In this document: piece by piece, positions 8,868-17,699 of the stretch
How positions within the stretch are numbered: the first letter of the stretch is position 1
Layout: each line of letters starts with the position of its first letter
Assembly: GCF_000250675.2 (NCBI RefSeq)
Contig: NC_018681.1
Coordinates: forward strand, 3,906,001 to 3,970,000
Source of the DNA: Nocardia brasiliensis ATCC 700358
GTDB taxonomy: Bacteria > Actinomycetota > Actinomycetes > Mycobacteriales > Mycobacteriaceae
Length of the DNA stretch: 64,000 bases
Direction: 5' to 3'
Program-made: the position numbers and the translations under genes
The notes under the pieces: model-generated
Databases searched by the model: none
Told to the model about the DNA's origin: nothing
The model's input: the letters and a program-made list of their open reading frames with translations, nothing else

Positions 8868-10081
8868 CGTTCGAGCAGCCGGACGTGTGCCGGTTCGAGT
8901 TCCTCGATGCTGGTCACGCCCAAAAGCTTCAGCGTCCGCAGCACCTGCGTGCGCAGGATGTCGATGGCGCGGTCGACGCCGGGTTCGCCGCCCGCCATGA
9001 GTCCGTAGAGGTAGGCGCGGCCGATCAGGGTGAAGCGGGCGCCGAGCGCGAGGGCGGCGACGATATCGGCACCGTGCATGATGCCGGTGTCGAGGTGGAT
9101 CTCCATATCGTCGCCCACCTCGCGGACCACCGAGGGCAGCAGATGCAGCGGCACCGGCGCGCGATCGAGTTGGCGCCCACCGTGATTGGACAGCACGATG
9201 CCGTCGGCGCCGAGACCGGCGAGCCGTTTCGCGTCGTCGACGGTCTGCACGCCCTTGACCAGTAGCCGTCCGGACCACTGCTGCCGGAGCCAGGCGAGGT
9301 CGTCGAAGGTGACGGTGGGGTCGAACATCGAGTCGAGCAGTTCGGCGACGGTGCCCGCCCAGCGGTCCAGGGAGGCGAAGGACAACGGTTCGGTGGTGAG
9401 GAAATCCCACCACCACCATGGGCGGCGCAGCGCGTCGAGCGCGCCGGACAGGGTGATCGAGGGCGGCACCGTCATTCCGTTGCGCACATCCCGCAGTCTG
9501 GCGCCCGCCACCGGCACGTCGACGGTGACGACGAGGGTGTCGAAGCCGGCCTGCCCGGCGCGTTCGACCAGTGCGATGGAACGGTCCCGATCGGTCCACA
9601 TGTAGAGCTGAAACCAGTTGCGCGCGTCGGGACCGGTCAGGGCCGCGACGTCCTCGATGGCGGTGGTGCCCATGGTGGACAACGTGAACGGAATGCCCGC
9701 CCGTTCGGCGGCCCGCGCTCCCGCCGCCTCGCCGGCCGTGTGCATCATTCGGGTGAATCCGGTCGGCGCGATGCCGAACGGCAGCGCGGCGGTGCGCCCG
9801 AGCACCTGCACCGAGGTATCGGCGGAGCTGACGTCGCGCAGGATGGTGGGCCGGAACTCGAGGTCCGCGAACGCTTCTCGGGCCCGGTCGAGGCTGATCT
9901 CGGCGTCGGCGGCGCCGTCGGTGTAGTCGAACGCGACCTTCGGCGTGCGCTTGCGGGCCAGCTCGCGCAGATCCCAGATCGTCTGGGCGCGTGCCAGTTT
10001 GCGCGCACGGCCGCCGAACGGACGCTCGAATTTGAGCAATGGCGCAAGTTCCCGGGGCCGCGGCAGCCTGCGCGCGGTCAT
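8849..10081 (-). CDS. lldD: FMN-dependent alpha-hydroxy acid dehydrogenase (L-lactate dehydrogenase-like)
   Basis: This is a 410-residue TIM-barrel flavoprotein of the LldD/glycolate oxidase family. It has FDYTDGAADAE (Tyr53), the FMN-site lysine in LLVKGVQT (Lys276), and the catalytic SNHGGRQLD block with His300 and Arg303. ATG 10081 is used because it forms an ATGA overlap with the upstream SDR stop. The frame upstream of it only repeats that SDR gene in another phase. Coupling to a deoxysugar dehydrogenase, in a locus whose last step should release L-lactate, suggests that it oxidises this lactate to pyruvate. That role is inferred. Other 2-hydroxy acids are possible. Confidence 0.85.
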   Translation of the reverse strand: MTARRLPRPRELAPLLKFERPFGGRARKLARAQTIWDLRELARKRTPKVAFDYTDGAADAEISLDRAREAFADLEFRPTILRDVSSADTSVQVLGRTAALPFGIAPTGFTRMMHTAGEAAGARAAERAGIPFTLSTMGTTAIEDVAALTGPDARNWFQLYMWTDRDRSIALVERAGQAGFDTLVVTVDVPVAGARLRDVRNGMTVPPSITLSGALDALRRPWWWWDFLTTEPLSFASLDRWAGTVAELLDSMFDPTVTFDDLAWLRQQWSGRLLVKGVQTVDDAKRLAGLGADGIVLSNHGGRQLDRAPVPLHLLPSVVREVGDDMEIHLDTGIMHGADIVAALALGARFTLIGRAYLYGLMAGGEPGVDRAIDILRTQVLRTLKLLGVTSIEELEPAHVRLLERYRSRE

Positions 10082-10857
10082 CGCGTGGCGGCCTGGGTGG
10101 CGGGGCGTAGCCGCAGCGAGTGCATGCCGGCGTCGACCTCGAGCATGGTCCCGGTGATGGAGGTGGCCCCGGGCCCGGCCAGGAAGGCGACGGCGGCGGC
10201 TACCTCCTCGGCCGTCACCAGCCGCCCGTGCGGCTGACGAGCACGCAGCGCAGTGAGTTCGGCGGCGGGATCCGCGCTGGCCGCGAGGAGTCGCTGTACC
10301 CACGGTGTATCGACGGTGCCGGGGTTGACGCAGTTGACCCGGATGCCCTCGCCGACGTGGTCGGCGGCCATGGCGCGGGTGAGCGAGAGGATCGCGCCCT
10401 TGCTCGCGCCGTAGGCGGCCCGGTTGGGCAGCCCGGTGGTCGCCGCGATCGAGCAGGTGTTCACGATCGCGGCCGAGGGCGACCGGCGTAGGTGGGGGAG
10501 CGCCGCGCGGGAGACGCGCACCGCACCGAAGACATTGACCTCGAACAGATTTCGCCATTCGTCGTCACTGTTGTCTTCGATCGTGCCCTGCGCGCCGATA
10601 CCGGCGTTGTTGACGACGATATCGAGGCGGCCGAACGTTTCGTGCACCCGCGCGACAGCGGCGCGCACCGACGCGTCGTCGACCACATCGCAGTACAGGC
10701 TGATTCCCCCGGACGGCGCAGCGGCACCGGGGGCCCGATCGAGCACCGCGACTCGCGCGCCCGCCGCCGCGAGCGTTTCGGCGACGGCCTTCCCGATTCC
10801 GGACGCACCACCGGTGACCACGGCCACCAGTCCGTCGAACTCGTCGTGCGACGACAT
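10078..10857 (-). CDS. SDR, probable 2-keto-3-deoxy-L-fuconate dehydrogenase
   Basis: This is a 259-residue classical SDR. It has TGGASGIG (15-22), NNAG (83-86), Ser136 in NTCSIAA, and Tyr149/Lys153 in YGASK. ATG 10857 is preceded by a GAGGGG ribosome site. The longer upstream frame lacks one and would cover the divergent promoter. In the Xanthomonas non-phosphorylative fucose pathway an SDR oxidises 2-keto-3-deoxy-L-fuconate to the 2,4-diketo acid. Position beside fuconate dehydratase, and coupling to a lactate dehydrogenase, make this the natural candidate. Direct sugar oxidation is the main alternative. Confidence 0.8.
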   Translation of the reverse strand: MSSHDEFDGLVAVVTGGASGIGKAVAETLAAAGARVAVLDRAPGAAAPSGGISLYCDVVDDASVRAAVARVHETFGRLDIVVNNAGIGAQGTIEDNSDDEWRNLFEVNVFGAVRVSRAALPHLRRSPSAAIVNTCSIAATTGLPNRAAYGASKGAILSLTRAMAADHVGEGIRVNCVNPGTVDTPWVQRLLAASADPAAELTALRARQPHGRLVTAEEVAAAVAFLAGPGATSITGTMLEVDAGMHSLRLRPATQAATR

Positions 10858-11069
10858 ACCGACCCCTCGCTCTCGCCTCGTTTCCGAGACGATGGCACGC
10901 CTCGAACAGGTCCGATGTTTACCCCTGGCGAACATAACACCGATCGCGCCGGAACGCGCCAGATTGCCACGGATAAACCAGGATTGACGAATAGCCACAC
11001 CCCCTTGCATCAAAAGACATCCGATGTATAGTCGTGACCCAGATCACTTTCTGGAGCGAGGATCATCCC
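10858..11069. promoter_or_regulatory. divergent promoter region with GntR-type operator
   Basis: This 212-bp gap separates the leftward SDR/lldD unit from the rightward fucD operon. A palindrome ACATCCGATGT lies at 11018-11028. A related half site, TCCGATGTTT, lies at about 10911-10920. The same palindrome, extended, occurs at 17785-17799 next to the GntR gene. The sites could let one regulator control both directions. Recognition by the locus GntR is inferred. Confidence 0.65.
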
Positions 11070-12398
11070 ATGGCGCACCTCACGGCGCTGGACACCTTCG
11101 ACGTCCGGTTCCCGACGTCGCGCGAGCTGGACGGCTCGGACGCGATGAACCCGGATCCCGACTATTCCGCGGCCTACGTGGTGTTGCGCACCGACGACCC
11201 GGCCGGACCGCAGGGGCATGGTTTCGCGTTCACCATCGGCCGCGGCAACGACGTCCAGCGGGTCGCGATCGAATCGCTGACCGCGCTGGTGGTCGGTCGT
11301 TCGGTCGCCGAGATCGCCGGGGACCTCGGAGGATTCGCCCGCGCACTCTCCGCGGATTCCCAACTGCGCTGGCTCGGCCCGGAAAAGGGCGTCATGCACA
11401 TGGCGGTCGGGGCGGTGATCAACGCCGCGTGGGATCTCGTGGCGAAGCTGGCCGGAAAACCGTTGTGGCAGTTGGTCGCCGAGATGTCGCCGGAGCAGAT
11501 CGTGGACCTGCTCGACTTCCGGTATCTCACCGATGCGCTCACCCCGGAGGAAGCGCTGGCACTGCTGCGCCGCGCGGAACCGGGCCGGCGGCAGCGGATG
11601 GACCGGCTGCTCGCGACCGGATATCCGGCGTACACCACCTCGCCGGGGTGGCTCGGCTATTCGGACGAGAAGCTGGCCCGGCTCGCCCGTCAGGCGGTGG
11701 CCGACGGTTTCCGCACCATCAAGATCAAGGTCGGCCGCGACGTGGACGAGGACGTGCACCGGCTGAAGATCGCCAGGGCGGCGATCGGGCCGGATATCGG
11801 TCTGGCGGTCGACGCGAATCAGCGCTGGGACGTCGACGCCGCGGTGCAGTGGATCGCTCGCCTCGCACCCGCCGACCCGGCCTGGGTCGAGGAGCCGACG
11901 AGTCCGGACGACATCCTCGGGCACGCCGAGATTCGCCGTCGCGTCGCGCCGGTGCGGATCTCGACCGGCGAGCACGGCCAGAACCGCATCCTGTTCAAGC
12001 AACTATTCCAGGCCGGCGCGGTCGACATCGTGCAGATCGATGCGGCCAGGGTCGCCGGTGTGAACGAGAACCTGGCAATCCTGTTGCTGGCGGCCAAGTT
12101 CGGGATCCCGGTCGTGCCGCACGCAGGCGGTGTCGGTTTGTGTGAGCTGGTGCAGCACCTGGCGATGATCGATTACGTCGTGGTCTCCGGGAGCGTCGAG
12201 GGTCGCGCGATCGAGTTCGTCGACCACCTGCACGAACACTTCCGATTTCCGGTGCGCGTGGTGGGCGGGCACTACCTCGCACCGCGCGAACCCGGTTTCA
12301 GCGCCGAGCTGCTGCCCGCTTCGCTGCGCGATTACGAATACCCGACGGGAGCCGCCTGGCGCGCGGCGCCGTCCGCACACCACCAGGAGAATTCATGA
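11070..12398 (+). CDS. L-fuconate dehydratase (enolase superfamily)
   Basis: This 442-residue enzyme should dehydrate L-fuconate to 2-keto-3-deoxy-L-fuconate. The start at 11070 has GGAGCGAGGA ahead of it. With it, every key residue falls at the numbering I recall for Xanthomonas FucD: KIK with Lys218 and Lys220, metal ligands Asp248 (DANQRW), Glu274 (EEPTSPDD) and Glu301 (STGEHGQ), and the base His351 (VPHAGG). Family length is about 440. It is the first gene of an ATGA-coupled operon with an ABC importer and a sugar dehydrogenase. ENOSF1-type proteins share this fold and activity. Confidence 0.92.
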   Translation: MAHLTALDTFDVRFPTSRELDGSDAMNPDPDYSAAYVVLRTDDPAGPQGHGFAFTIGRGNDVQRVAIESLTALVVGRSVAEIAGDLGGFARALSADSQLRWLGPEKGVMHMAVGAVINAAWDLVAKLAGKPLWQLVAEMSPEQIVDLLDFRYLTDALTPEEALALLRRAEPGRRQRMDRLLATGYPAYTTSPGWLGYSDEKLARLARQAVADGFRTIKIKVGRDVDEDVHRLKIARAAIGPDIGLAVDANQRWDVDAAVQWIARLAPADPAWVEEPTSPDDILGHAEIRRRVAPVRISTGEHGQNRILFKQLFQAGAVDIVQIDAARVAGVNENLAILLLAAKFGIPVVPHAGGVGLCELVQHLAMIDYVVVSGSVEGRAIEFVDHLHEHFRFPVRVVGGHYLAPREPGFSAELLPASLRDYEYPTGAAWRAAPSAHHQENS

Positions 12399-13489
12399 GA
12401 ACCGCCAGCCTTGTCGGCGTCGCGCTGGGCGCTACCTTGATCATCGTCTCGGGTGCCGCGTGCTCGCGCGAATCGATCGGCACCGAGACCGGTCCGGCCG
12501 TCACCGTGGGCAGCGGTGCGGACAACGGGGTGCTGGTCGGCGCGGACCAGCCCCGTTCGGATTCCGACTTCTGGAGCGCCTACGCGGGCTACCTCGGCCC
12601 GAAGGCGGCGTCGGCCGGGGTGAAGCTGGAGAACACCTCGTCCGACAACGACGCCAACCGGCTCAAATCCAACGTCGACACGCTGCTCTCGAAGAACGTC
12701 GCGGCGATCATCATGGCGCCGCAGGACACGGCCGCGGTGAAACCGGCTCTGGCCGCGGCCGCCGCGAAGAACGTGCCCGTGGTGAGCGTGGATACCCGGC
12801 CCGACAGCGGCGGCGTGTACATGGTGGTCCGAGCCGACAATCGGGCCTATGGCACCAAATCGTGCATCTACCTGGGCGAAACCCTGAAGGGCACCGGCAA
12901 AGTCGTCGAATTCCAAGGCGACCTGAGTTCGATCAACGGGCGCGATCGTTCGGAAGCGTTCGCAGACTGCATGAAAACGCGTTATCCCGGGATCAAGGTG
13001 ATCGAGATCCCGACCGACTGGAAGGGCGATCGTGCCGTGTCGGGTCTGCAGGACAAACTGCTGACCGATCCCGATATCAACGGCATCTACATGCAGGCGG
13101 GCGGCGTCTTCCTACAGCCGACGCTGGCGCTGCTGCGGCGCAGCGGAAAACTGGTGAAAGCCGGTGCGCCAGGGCATATCACGATCGTCTCGAACGACGG
13201 CATCAAGGCCGAGTTGGATGCCATCACGGCGGGCGAGATCGACGCGACCATCTCCCAGCCCGCCGACCTCTACGCGCAATACGCAGCGTTCTATGCGAAG
13301 GCCGCGATCGACGGCCGCAAGTTCACGCCGGGGCCGACCGATCACGGCTCGACCATCATCGACACCGGCGTCGGCGGCACACTGGAGGATCAGTTGCCCG
13401 CGCCGGTCGTCACCCGGGCCGGGGGCAAGGTGGGCGAACTCGACACAGTGCCGCCCACCGCGCCGGGCCTGTGGGGTCACGGCGGATGA
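12395..13489 (+). CDS. ABC sugar-binding protein (periplasmic-binding type 1)
   Basis: This is a 364-residue exported solute-binding protein of the ribose/xylose type. A signal sequence (residues 1-23, SLVGVALGATLIIVSGAAC) ends at Cys23. The lipobox is slightly off consensus, so lipid anchoring is likely but not certain. The fold repeats two alpha/beta lobes, with SDNDANRLKSNVDTLLSKNV and IIMAPQDTAAV typical of this class. ATG overlaps the fucD stop by ATGA, and its own stop overlaps the ATPase start. It presumably delivers L-fucose or a related deoxysugar to the adjacent importer. Confidence 0.88.
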   Translation: MRTASLVGVALGATLIIVSGAACSRESIGTETGPAVTVGSGADNGVLVGADQPRSDSDFWSAYAGYLGPKAASAGVKLENTSSDNDANRLKSNVDTLLSKNVAAIIMAPQDTAAVKPALAAAAAKNVPVVSVDTRPDSGGVYMVVRADNRAYGTKSCIYLGETLKGTGKVVEFQGDLSSINGRDRSEAFADCMKTRYPGIKVIEIPTDWKGDRAVSGLQDKLLTDPDINGIYMQAGGVFLQPTLALLRRSGKLVKAGAPGHITIVSNDGIKAELDAITAGEIDATISQPADLYAQYAAFYAKAAIDGRKFTPGPTDHGSTIIDTGVGGTLEDQLPAPVVTRAGGKVGELDTVPPTAPGLWGHGG

Positions 13490-14979
13490 GCGGCGAACCG
13501 ATCGCGGAGGCGATCGAGGTCTCGAAGCGCTTCGGCCGCAACGTGATCGCGCTGAACCTGGTCGGCCTGCGGGTGGCGGCGGGTCGCACGCACGCGCTGG
13601 TCGGCCGCAACGGCGCCGGGAAGTCGACGCTGGTGTCGATCCTGACCGGGCTCGCAACTCCTGATGAGGGGGAGGTGCGGTTCAACGGCCGCCCGGCGCC
13701 CGCGCCCGCCGACCGGGACGCGTGGCGCGCCCGGGTGGCGTGCGTGTACCAGAAGTCGACGATCATCCCCGACCTGTCGGTGGCGGAGAACCTGTTCATC
13801 AACAGACAGGGTCTGGACCGTCGGATCATCAACTGGCGCAAGCTTCGTGGCCGCGCCCGGGAGTTGCTCGACACCTGGTCGGTGCCCGTCGACGTGGACA
13901 CCGTCGCCCGTGACCTTTCGGTCGAGCACCGCCAACTGGTCGAGATCGCCCGTTCACTGTCGTACGGCGCGCGTTTCATCATCCTGGACGAACCGACCGC
14001 GCAGCTGGACGGACCGGCGATCAAGCGGCTGTTCAACCGGATCCGGGATCTGCAGGCACAAGGCGTCACCTTTCTGTTCATCTCCCACCACCTCGACGAG
14101 ACCTACGAAATCTGCCAGGACATCACGGTTTTCCGGGACGCCGAGCACGTGCTGACCGCACCCGCCGCCGAACTGGGCAAGCAGGACCTGATCGCGGCCA
14201 TGACCGGTGATTCGGTGGAGCTGCAGACCGCCGCCCCGCGCGCCGCCCCCGACACCGCTGCGACACCCACGCTCCTGGTCGAGGGACTCAGCGGCGCAGG
14301 GGAGTTCACCGAGGTGACGTTCCAGGTGTCGCCACGCGAGATCGTCGGCCTGGCGGGCGGCGGTAGCAGCGGGCGGATCGAGGTCGCCGAGACGATCGTC
14401 GGATTACGCAAGGCCGCAGCGGGTTCCGTGCTGGTGTCCGGGCGGTTGCCGCGCCGCGGTGGGGTACGGGCGGCCCTGGACGCCGGTATCGGGTTCGTGC
14501 CGCGGGACCGGCACGAGGAAGGTCTGATCCCGGAAATGAGCGTGGCGGACAACGCCACCCTCACGGTGCCGCGGCGCGTGGGCCGCCTGGGGCTGCTGTC
14601 CCGCCGGACCCGGAACGCGGTGGCGGGCACCGCGATCGACGCGCTCGGGATCAAGACATCCGGGCCGGATCAGAGCGTCGCGGAGTTGTCCGGCGGCAAC
14701 CAGCAGAAGGTGGTCTTCGCCCGCGCGCTGGCCACCGATCCGGCGGTGCTGGTGCTGATCACGCCGACCGCGGGCGTCGATGTCCGATCGAAGCAGACCC
14801 TGCGCGGCGTGGTACGCGCCGCCGCCGACCGGGGGACCGCGGTGCTGGTGGTATCGGACGAGCTGGACGACTTGCGCGACTGCGATCGAGTCCTGGTGAT
14901 GGTGCAGGGCCGGATCGCTCAGGAATTCGAGAAAGGCTGGGGCGACCGGGAACTCGTCGCCGCCATGGAAGGACTGTGA
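13486..14979 (+). CDS. tandem sugar ABC transporter ATPase (RbsA-like)
   Basis: This 497-residue protein has two nucleotide-binding domains. NBD1 has Walker A GRNGAGKS (40-47) and an intact Walker B ILDEPTAQLD with Asp168/Glu169. NBD2 lacks the P-loop lysine (GLAGGGSSGRI, 288-298), as is common in this family. In addition its Walker B reads VLITPTAGVD, so the Asp-Glu pair is Ile425-Thr426, although its signature LSGGNQQKVV is intact. NBD2 is therefore probably non-hydrolytic. The start ATG 13486 overlaps the binding-protein stop. The permease follows with overlap, giving a complete importer. Confidence 0.92.
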   Translation: MSGEPIAEAIEVSKRFGRNVIALNLVGLRVAAGRTHALVGRNGAGKSTLVSILTGLATPDEGEVRFNGRPAPAPADRDAWRARVACVYQKSTIIPDLSVAENLFINRQGLDRRIINWRKLRGRARELLDTWSVPVDVDTVARDLSVEHRQLVEIARSLSYGARFIILDEPTAQLDGPAIKRLFNRIRDLQAQGVTFLFISHHLDETYEICQDITVFRDAEHVLTAPAAELGKQDLIAAMTGDSVELQTAAPRAAPDTAATPTLLVEGLSGAGEFTEVTFQVSPREIVGLAGGGSSGRIEVAETIVGLRKAAAGSVLVSGRLPRRGGVRAALDAGIGFVPRDRHEEGLIPEMSVADNATLTVPRRVGRLGLLSRRTRNAVAGTAIDALGIKTSGPDQSVAELSGGNQQKVVFARALATDPAVLVLITPTAGVDVRSKQTLRGVVRAAADRGTAVLVVSDELDDLRDCDRVLVMVQGRIAQEFEKGWGDRELVAAMEGL

Positions 14980-16010
14980 TGACCCCGACCACGACCGGCC
15001 AGGAACCGGCGACCCGCATGGCCACCGCGCGCCGGGGTGCGCCGGTCACCGTGCGCTGGGGCGCGCTGCGCGATTTCCTGCTCGTGCCGCCGATCCTGCT
15101 CGTGCTGGTGGTCGGCTATTTCATCAACGCCAGCTTCGTCTCACCGGCCAACCTCACCAATGTGCTCACCACGATGAGCGGTATCGCCCTGCTGGTGCTG
15201 GCCGAGGTGCTGGTGCTGGTGGTCGGACGGATGGACCTGTCGCTGGAGTCGACGTTCGGGCTGGCGCCCGGCGTCGCCATCTGGGCCACCATGGGCACCG
15301 CGAAAGTCGGTGCCTTCACCTGGACTTCGCCGTGGATGACCATTCCGCTGGCCCTGCTCGTCGGACTGGCGGTGGGCGCGGTGAACGGGGTGCTGATCGT
15401 CCGATTCGGGTTGAACGGGTTCATCGTGACCTTGGCGATGCTCATCGCGCTGCGCGGTCTGCTCACCTTCCTGACCGAAGGCTTCACCCTCACCAAGATT
15501 CCGCCGTCGGTCGAATGGCTCGGCAACACCAGGGTATTCGGCGTCCCGGTCGATGTGGCGCTGTGCCTGCTCTTGTTCCTGGTGGGGTATCTCGTGCTCA
15601 CCTATACGACGGCCGGGCGCGCGCTGTACGCGGTGGGCGGCAACGAGGCCGCCGCGCGGGCCGCGGGCATCCGCACCGATCACGTCGTGATCGCGGTGCT
15701 GGTGGTGGCGGGCGGGCTCGCCGCCATCGGCGGGCTGATCTATTCGGGCCAGTTCGCCAGCGTGCAGGTCAGCCAGGGCGACGGCATGATCTTCCAGGTG
15801 TTCGCGGCCTGCGTCATCGGCGGTGTCGCGCTGAACGGCGGCCGCGGCTCGGTACTCGGCGCGTTCTTCGGCGTGCTGATCCTGACGCTGATCCAGAAGC
15901 TGCTGTCCTACGGCGGGGTCAGTGCCGACTCGCTGAAGTTCATCAACGGCGCGCTGATCCTCGTCGCCCTCGTGATCACCCGCGTCGCCAGCGGCCGGCG
16001 ACAGGAGTGA
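14979..16010 (+). CDS. sugar ABC transporter permease (RbsC-like)
   Basis: This membrane protein of about 343 residues has roughly nine to ten hydrophobic helices, for example LLVPPILLVLVVGYFI, IALLVLAEVLVLVVG and VALCLLLFLVGYLVL. The GNEAAARAAGI loop and the ACVIGGVALNGGRGS segment are hallmarks of the RbsC/BPD-transporter-2 family. ATG 14979 is preferred because GGAAGGA lies 5 nt upstream. A GTG at 14976 is also possible. The start overlaps the ATPase stop by one base. It forms the channel of the deoxysugar importer. Confidence 0.92.
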   Translation: MTPTTTGQEPATRMATARRGAPVTVRWGALRDFLLVPPILLVLVVGYFINASFVSPANLTNVLTTMSGIALLVLAEVLVLVVGRMDLSLESTFGLAPGVAIWATMGTAKVGAFTWTSPWMTIPLALLVGLAVGAVNGVLIVRFGLNGFIVTLAMLIALRGLLTFLTEGFTLTKIPPSVEWLGNTRVFGVPVDVALCLLLFLVGYLVLTYTTAGRALYAVGGNEAAARAAGIRTDHVVIAVLVVAGGLAAIGGLIYSGQFASVQVSQGDGMIFQVFAACVIGGVALNGGRGSVLGAFFGVLILTLIQKLLSYGGVSADSLKFINGALILVALVITRVASGRRQE

Positions 16011-16012
16011 GG

Positions 16013-16933
16013 ATGACCGACCTGACCGACATCGTGCTAGGCGGTGCGGGATACGCCGGGCTGTACCGGGCGGTCGACCCCGCGGACGCGCACGCCGCGC
16101 TGTCCACCGCCTGGGACGCGGGCATCCGATCCTTCGACACCGCACCGCATTACGGCGTGGGCAGCGGCGAAGAACGCCTCGGCGAATTCCTGCGCACCCA
16201 CCCGCGCGCGGAATTCACCGTGTCCACCAAGGCCGGTCGTCTGCTCTACGACGATCCGCAGGCCGCCGACGGCGCCGACGGCTTCTACGGCACCCCGAAG
16301 CGCTCGCGGCGGCGGGACTATTCGGCGGCGGGGATCCGCAGGTCCCTGGAGGACTCGCTGACCCGGCTGGGCCTGGACCGAGTGGATCTGTTGCTCATCC
16401 ACGATCCGGAAGATCATCAGCCGGAGGCGTTCTCGGCAGCGGTGCCGGAGCTGGTCCGGCTGCGGGACGAAGGCCTGATCTCCGGTATCGGCGTCGGCGT
16501 CAATTTCGTCGATCTCGCGCTGCGCTTCGTCCGCGCGGCTCCGATCGACCATGTGCTGATCGCCGGTCGCTACACCCTCCTCGATCGTGGCGCCGAGGCC
16601 GAGCTGCTGCCGGAATGCGACCGGCGCGGCATCCGGGTGCTGGTCGGCGGCGTGCTCAACAGCGGCATTCTGGCCGATCCGGAACGTCAGGCCACCTTCG
16701 ACTATCGCCCGGCGGACGGTGAAATCATCGGCAGGGCACGTGCGATGGCGCGGCTGTGCGCGGAATACGAAGTGCCGCTGCGTGCGGCGGCGCTGCAGTT
16801 CCCGCGCAGGCACCCGGCCGTCACCCGCACGGTGGTCGGCGCGAGCACCGCGGACCAGGTCGCCGACACCGTCGCGATGCTGAACCACCCTGTCCCCGAG
16901 GCACTCTGGGACGCGTTGGCGGGGCGCGGATGA
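16013..16933 (+). CDS. aldo-keto reductase, probable L-fucose dehydrogenase
   Basis: This is a 306-residue (beta/alpha)8 aldo-keto reductase. The catalytic tetrad is visible as Asp42 (SFDTAPHYG), Tyr47, Lys73 (VSTKAGR) and His130 (LLIHDPEDH). This subclass includes D-threo-aldose/L-fucose 1-dehydrogenases, which oxidise the sugar to its lactone, matching the lactonase nearby. AGGAG (16002-16006) precedes the start, 2 bp after the permease stop. It is the last gene of the rightward operon before a hairpin. Substrate assignment rests on context. Confidence 0.85.
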   Translation: MTDLTDIVLGGAGYAGLYRAVDPADAHAALSTAWDAGIRSFDTAPHYGVGSGEERLGEFLRTHPRAEFTVSTKAGRLLYDDPQAADGADGFYGTPKRSRRRDYSAAGIRRSLEDSLTRLGLDRVDLLLIHDPEDHQPEAFSAAVPELVRLRDEGLISGIGVGVNFVDLALRFVRAAPIDHVLIAGRYTLLDRGAEAELLPECDRRGIRVLVGGVLNSGILADPERQATFDYRPADGEIIGRARAMARLCAEYEVPLRAAALQFPRRHPAVTRTVVGASTADQVADTVAMLNHPVPEALWDALAGRG

Positions 16934-16958
16934 TCCGACGCGTGCCCGCCGCCCTCGC

Positions 16959-16987
16959 GCACCCGCTCTGCCATGCGCAGCGGGTGC
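16959..16987. terminator. hairpin between convergent AKR and GntR genes
   Basis: GCACCCGCT (16959-16967) pairs perfectly with AGCGGGTGC (16979-16987) around an 11-nt loop that can itself pair further. It sits in the 65-bp gap between two facing stop codons, so it may stop transcription in both directions. There is no clear T-run. Confidence 0.5.
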
Positions 16988-16998
16988 GAGCTATCGCG

Positions 16999-17667
16999 TC
17001 AGGGCGCGGCGCGGCGCAACCACTCCATCACGCCCGCCACGTGGGCGAGGGCGCGGGCGTGCGCGAGTTCGGGGTCGTGGGCCGCGATCGCGTCGCAGAT
17101 ACCGCGGTGCTCGGCGACCGTGCGCTCGAACGCGCCCTCCTCGGTGATGCCACGCCAGATCCGGGCCCGCATGGTCGGCATGGACAGCGATTCCAGCAGC
17201 GAGGCCAGCACCTTGTTACCGGAGGCGGCGGCGATCGCGGCGTGGAACTCGAGATCGAGCGCGACCAGATCCGTGACCGAGGAGTGCTCGGGCACCACCA
17301 GGGTGCGCAGGTGCTCGATCTGGTCCTCCGACATCGACTGTGCCGCAAGGGCGGTGGCGGCGGGCTCGAGAATGCGCCGCACGCCGAGAATGTCGAGCAC
17401 CGAGTCGTCCTGGTGGAATTCGAGCAGGAAGCTCATCGCGTCCAGCAGCGACTTGGGTTCCAGGCCGGCCACATACGTGCCGTCGCCCTGGCGCACGTCC
17501 AGGATGCGCACCAGGGAGAGCGCGCGGACGGCTTCGCGCAGCGAGTTGCGCGAGACCCCGAGTTCGGCGGCGAGGTCGGCTTCGCGCGGCAGCCGGGAGC
17601 CGGGCTCGAGATCGCCCGAGATGATCATCGCCTTGATCTTCGCTATCGCATCGTCGGTGACCGACAC
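16999..17667 (-). CDS. GntR/FCD-family regulator of the deoxysugar locus
   Basis: This is a 222-residue regulator. The winged helix (about 5-68) includes [20 protein letters not shown] and DGTYV. The FCD domain (about 80-215) keeps the metal-type Asp and His residues in [18 protein letters not shown] and [11 protein letters not shown] 17667 follows AAGGA closely. Frames further upstream run through the lactonase on the other strand. It is divergent from the lactonase gene with a 32-bp gap and lies inside the sugar locus. It is the likely binder of the ACATCCGATGT sites, with a sugar acid as effector. Confidence 0.85.
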
Positions 17668-17699
17668 CCTGTTTCCTTCGACCTCGAGGATGTGAACGT

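Noticed and set aside
12460..14979. An 839-codon frame fusing sequence before the ABC ATPase
   Set aside because: The first 342 codons are the binding-protein gene in another frame; ATG 13486 overlaps its stop as the operon style predicts.
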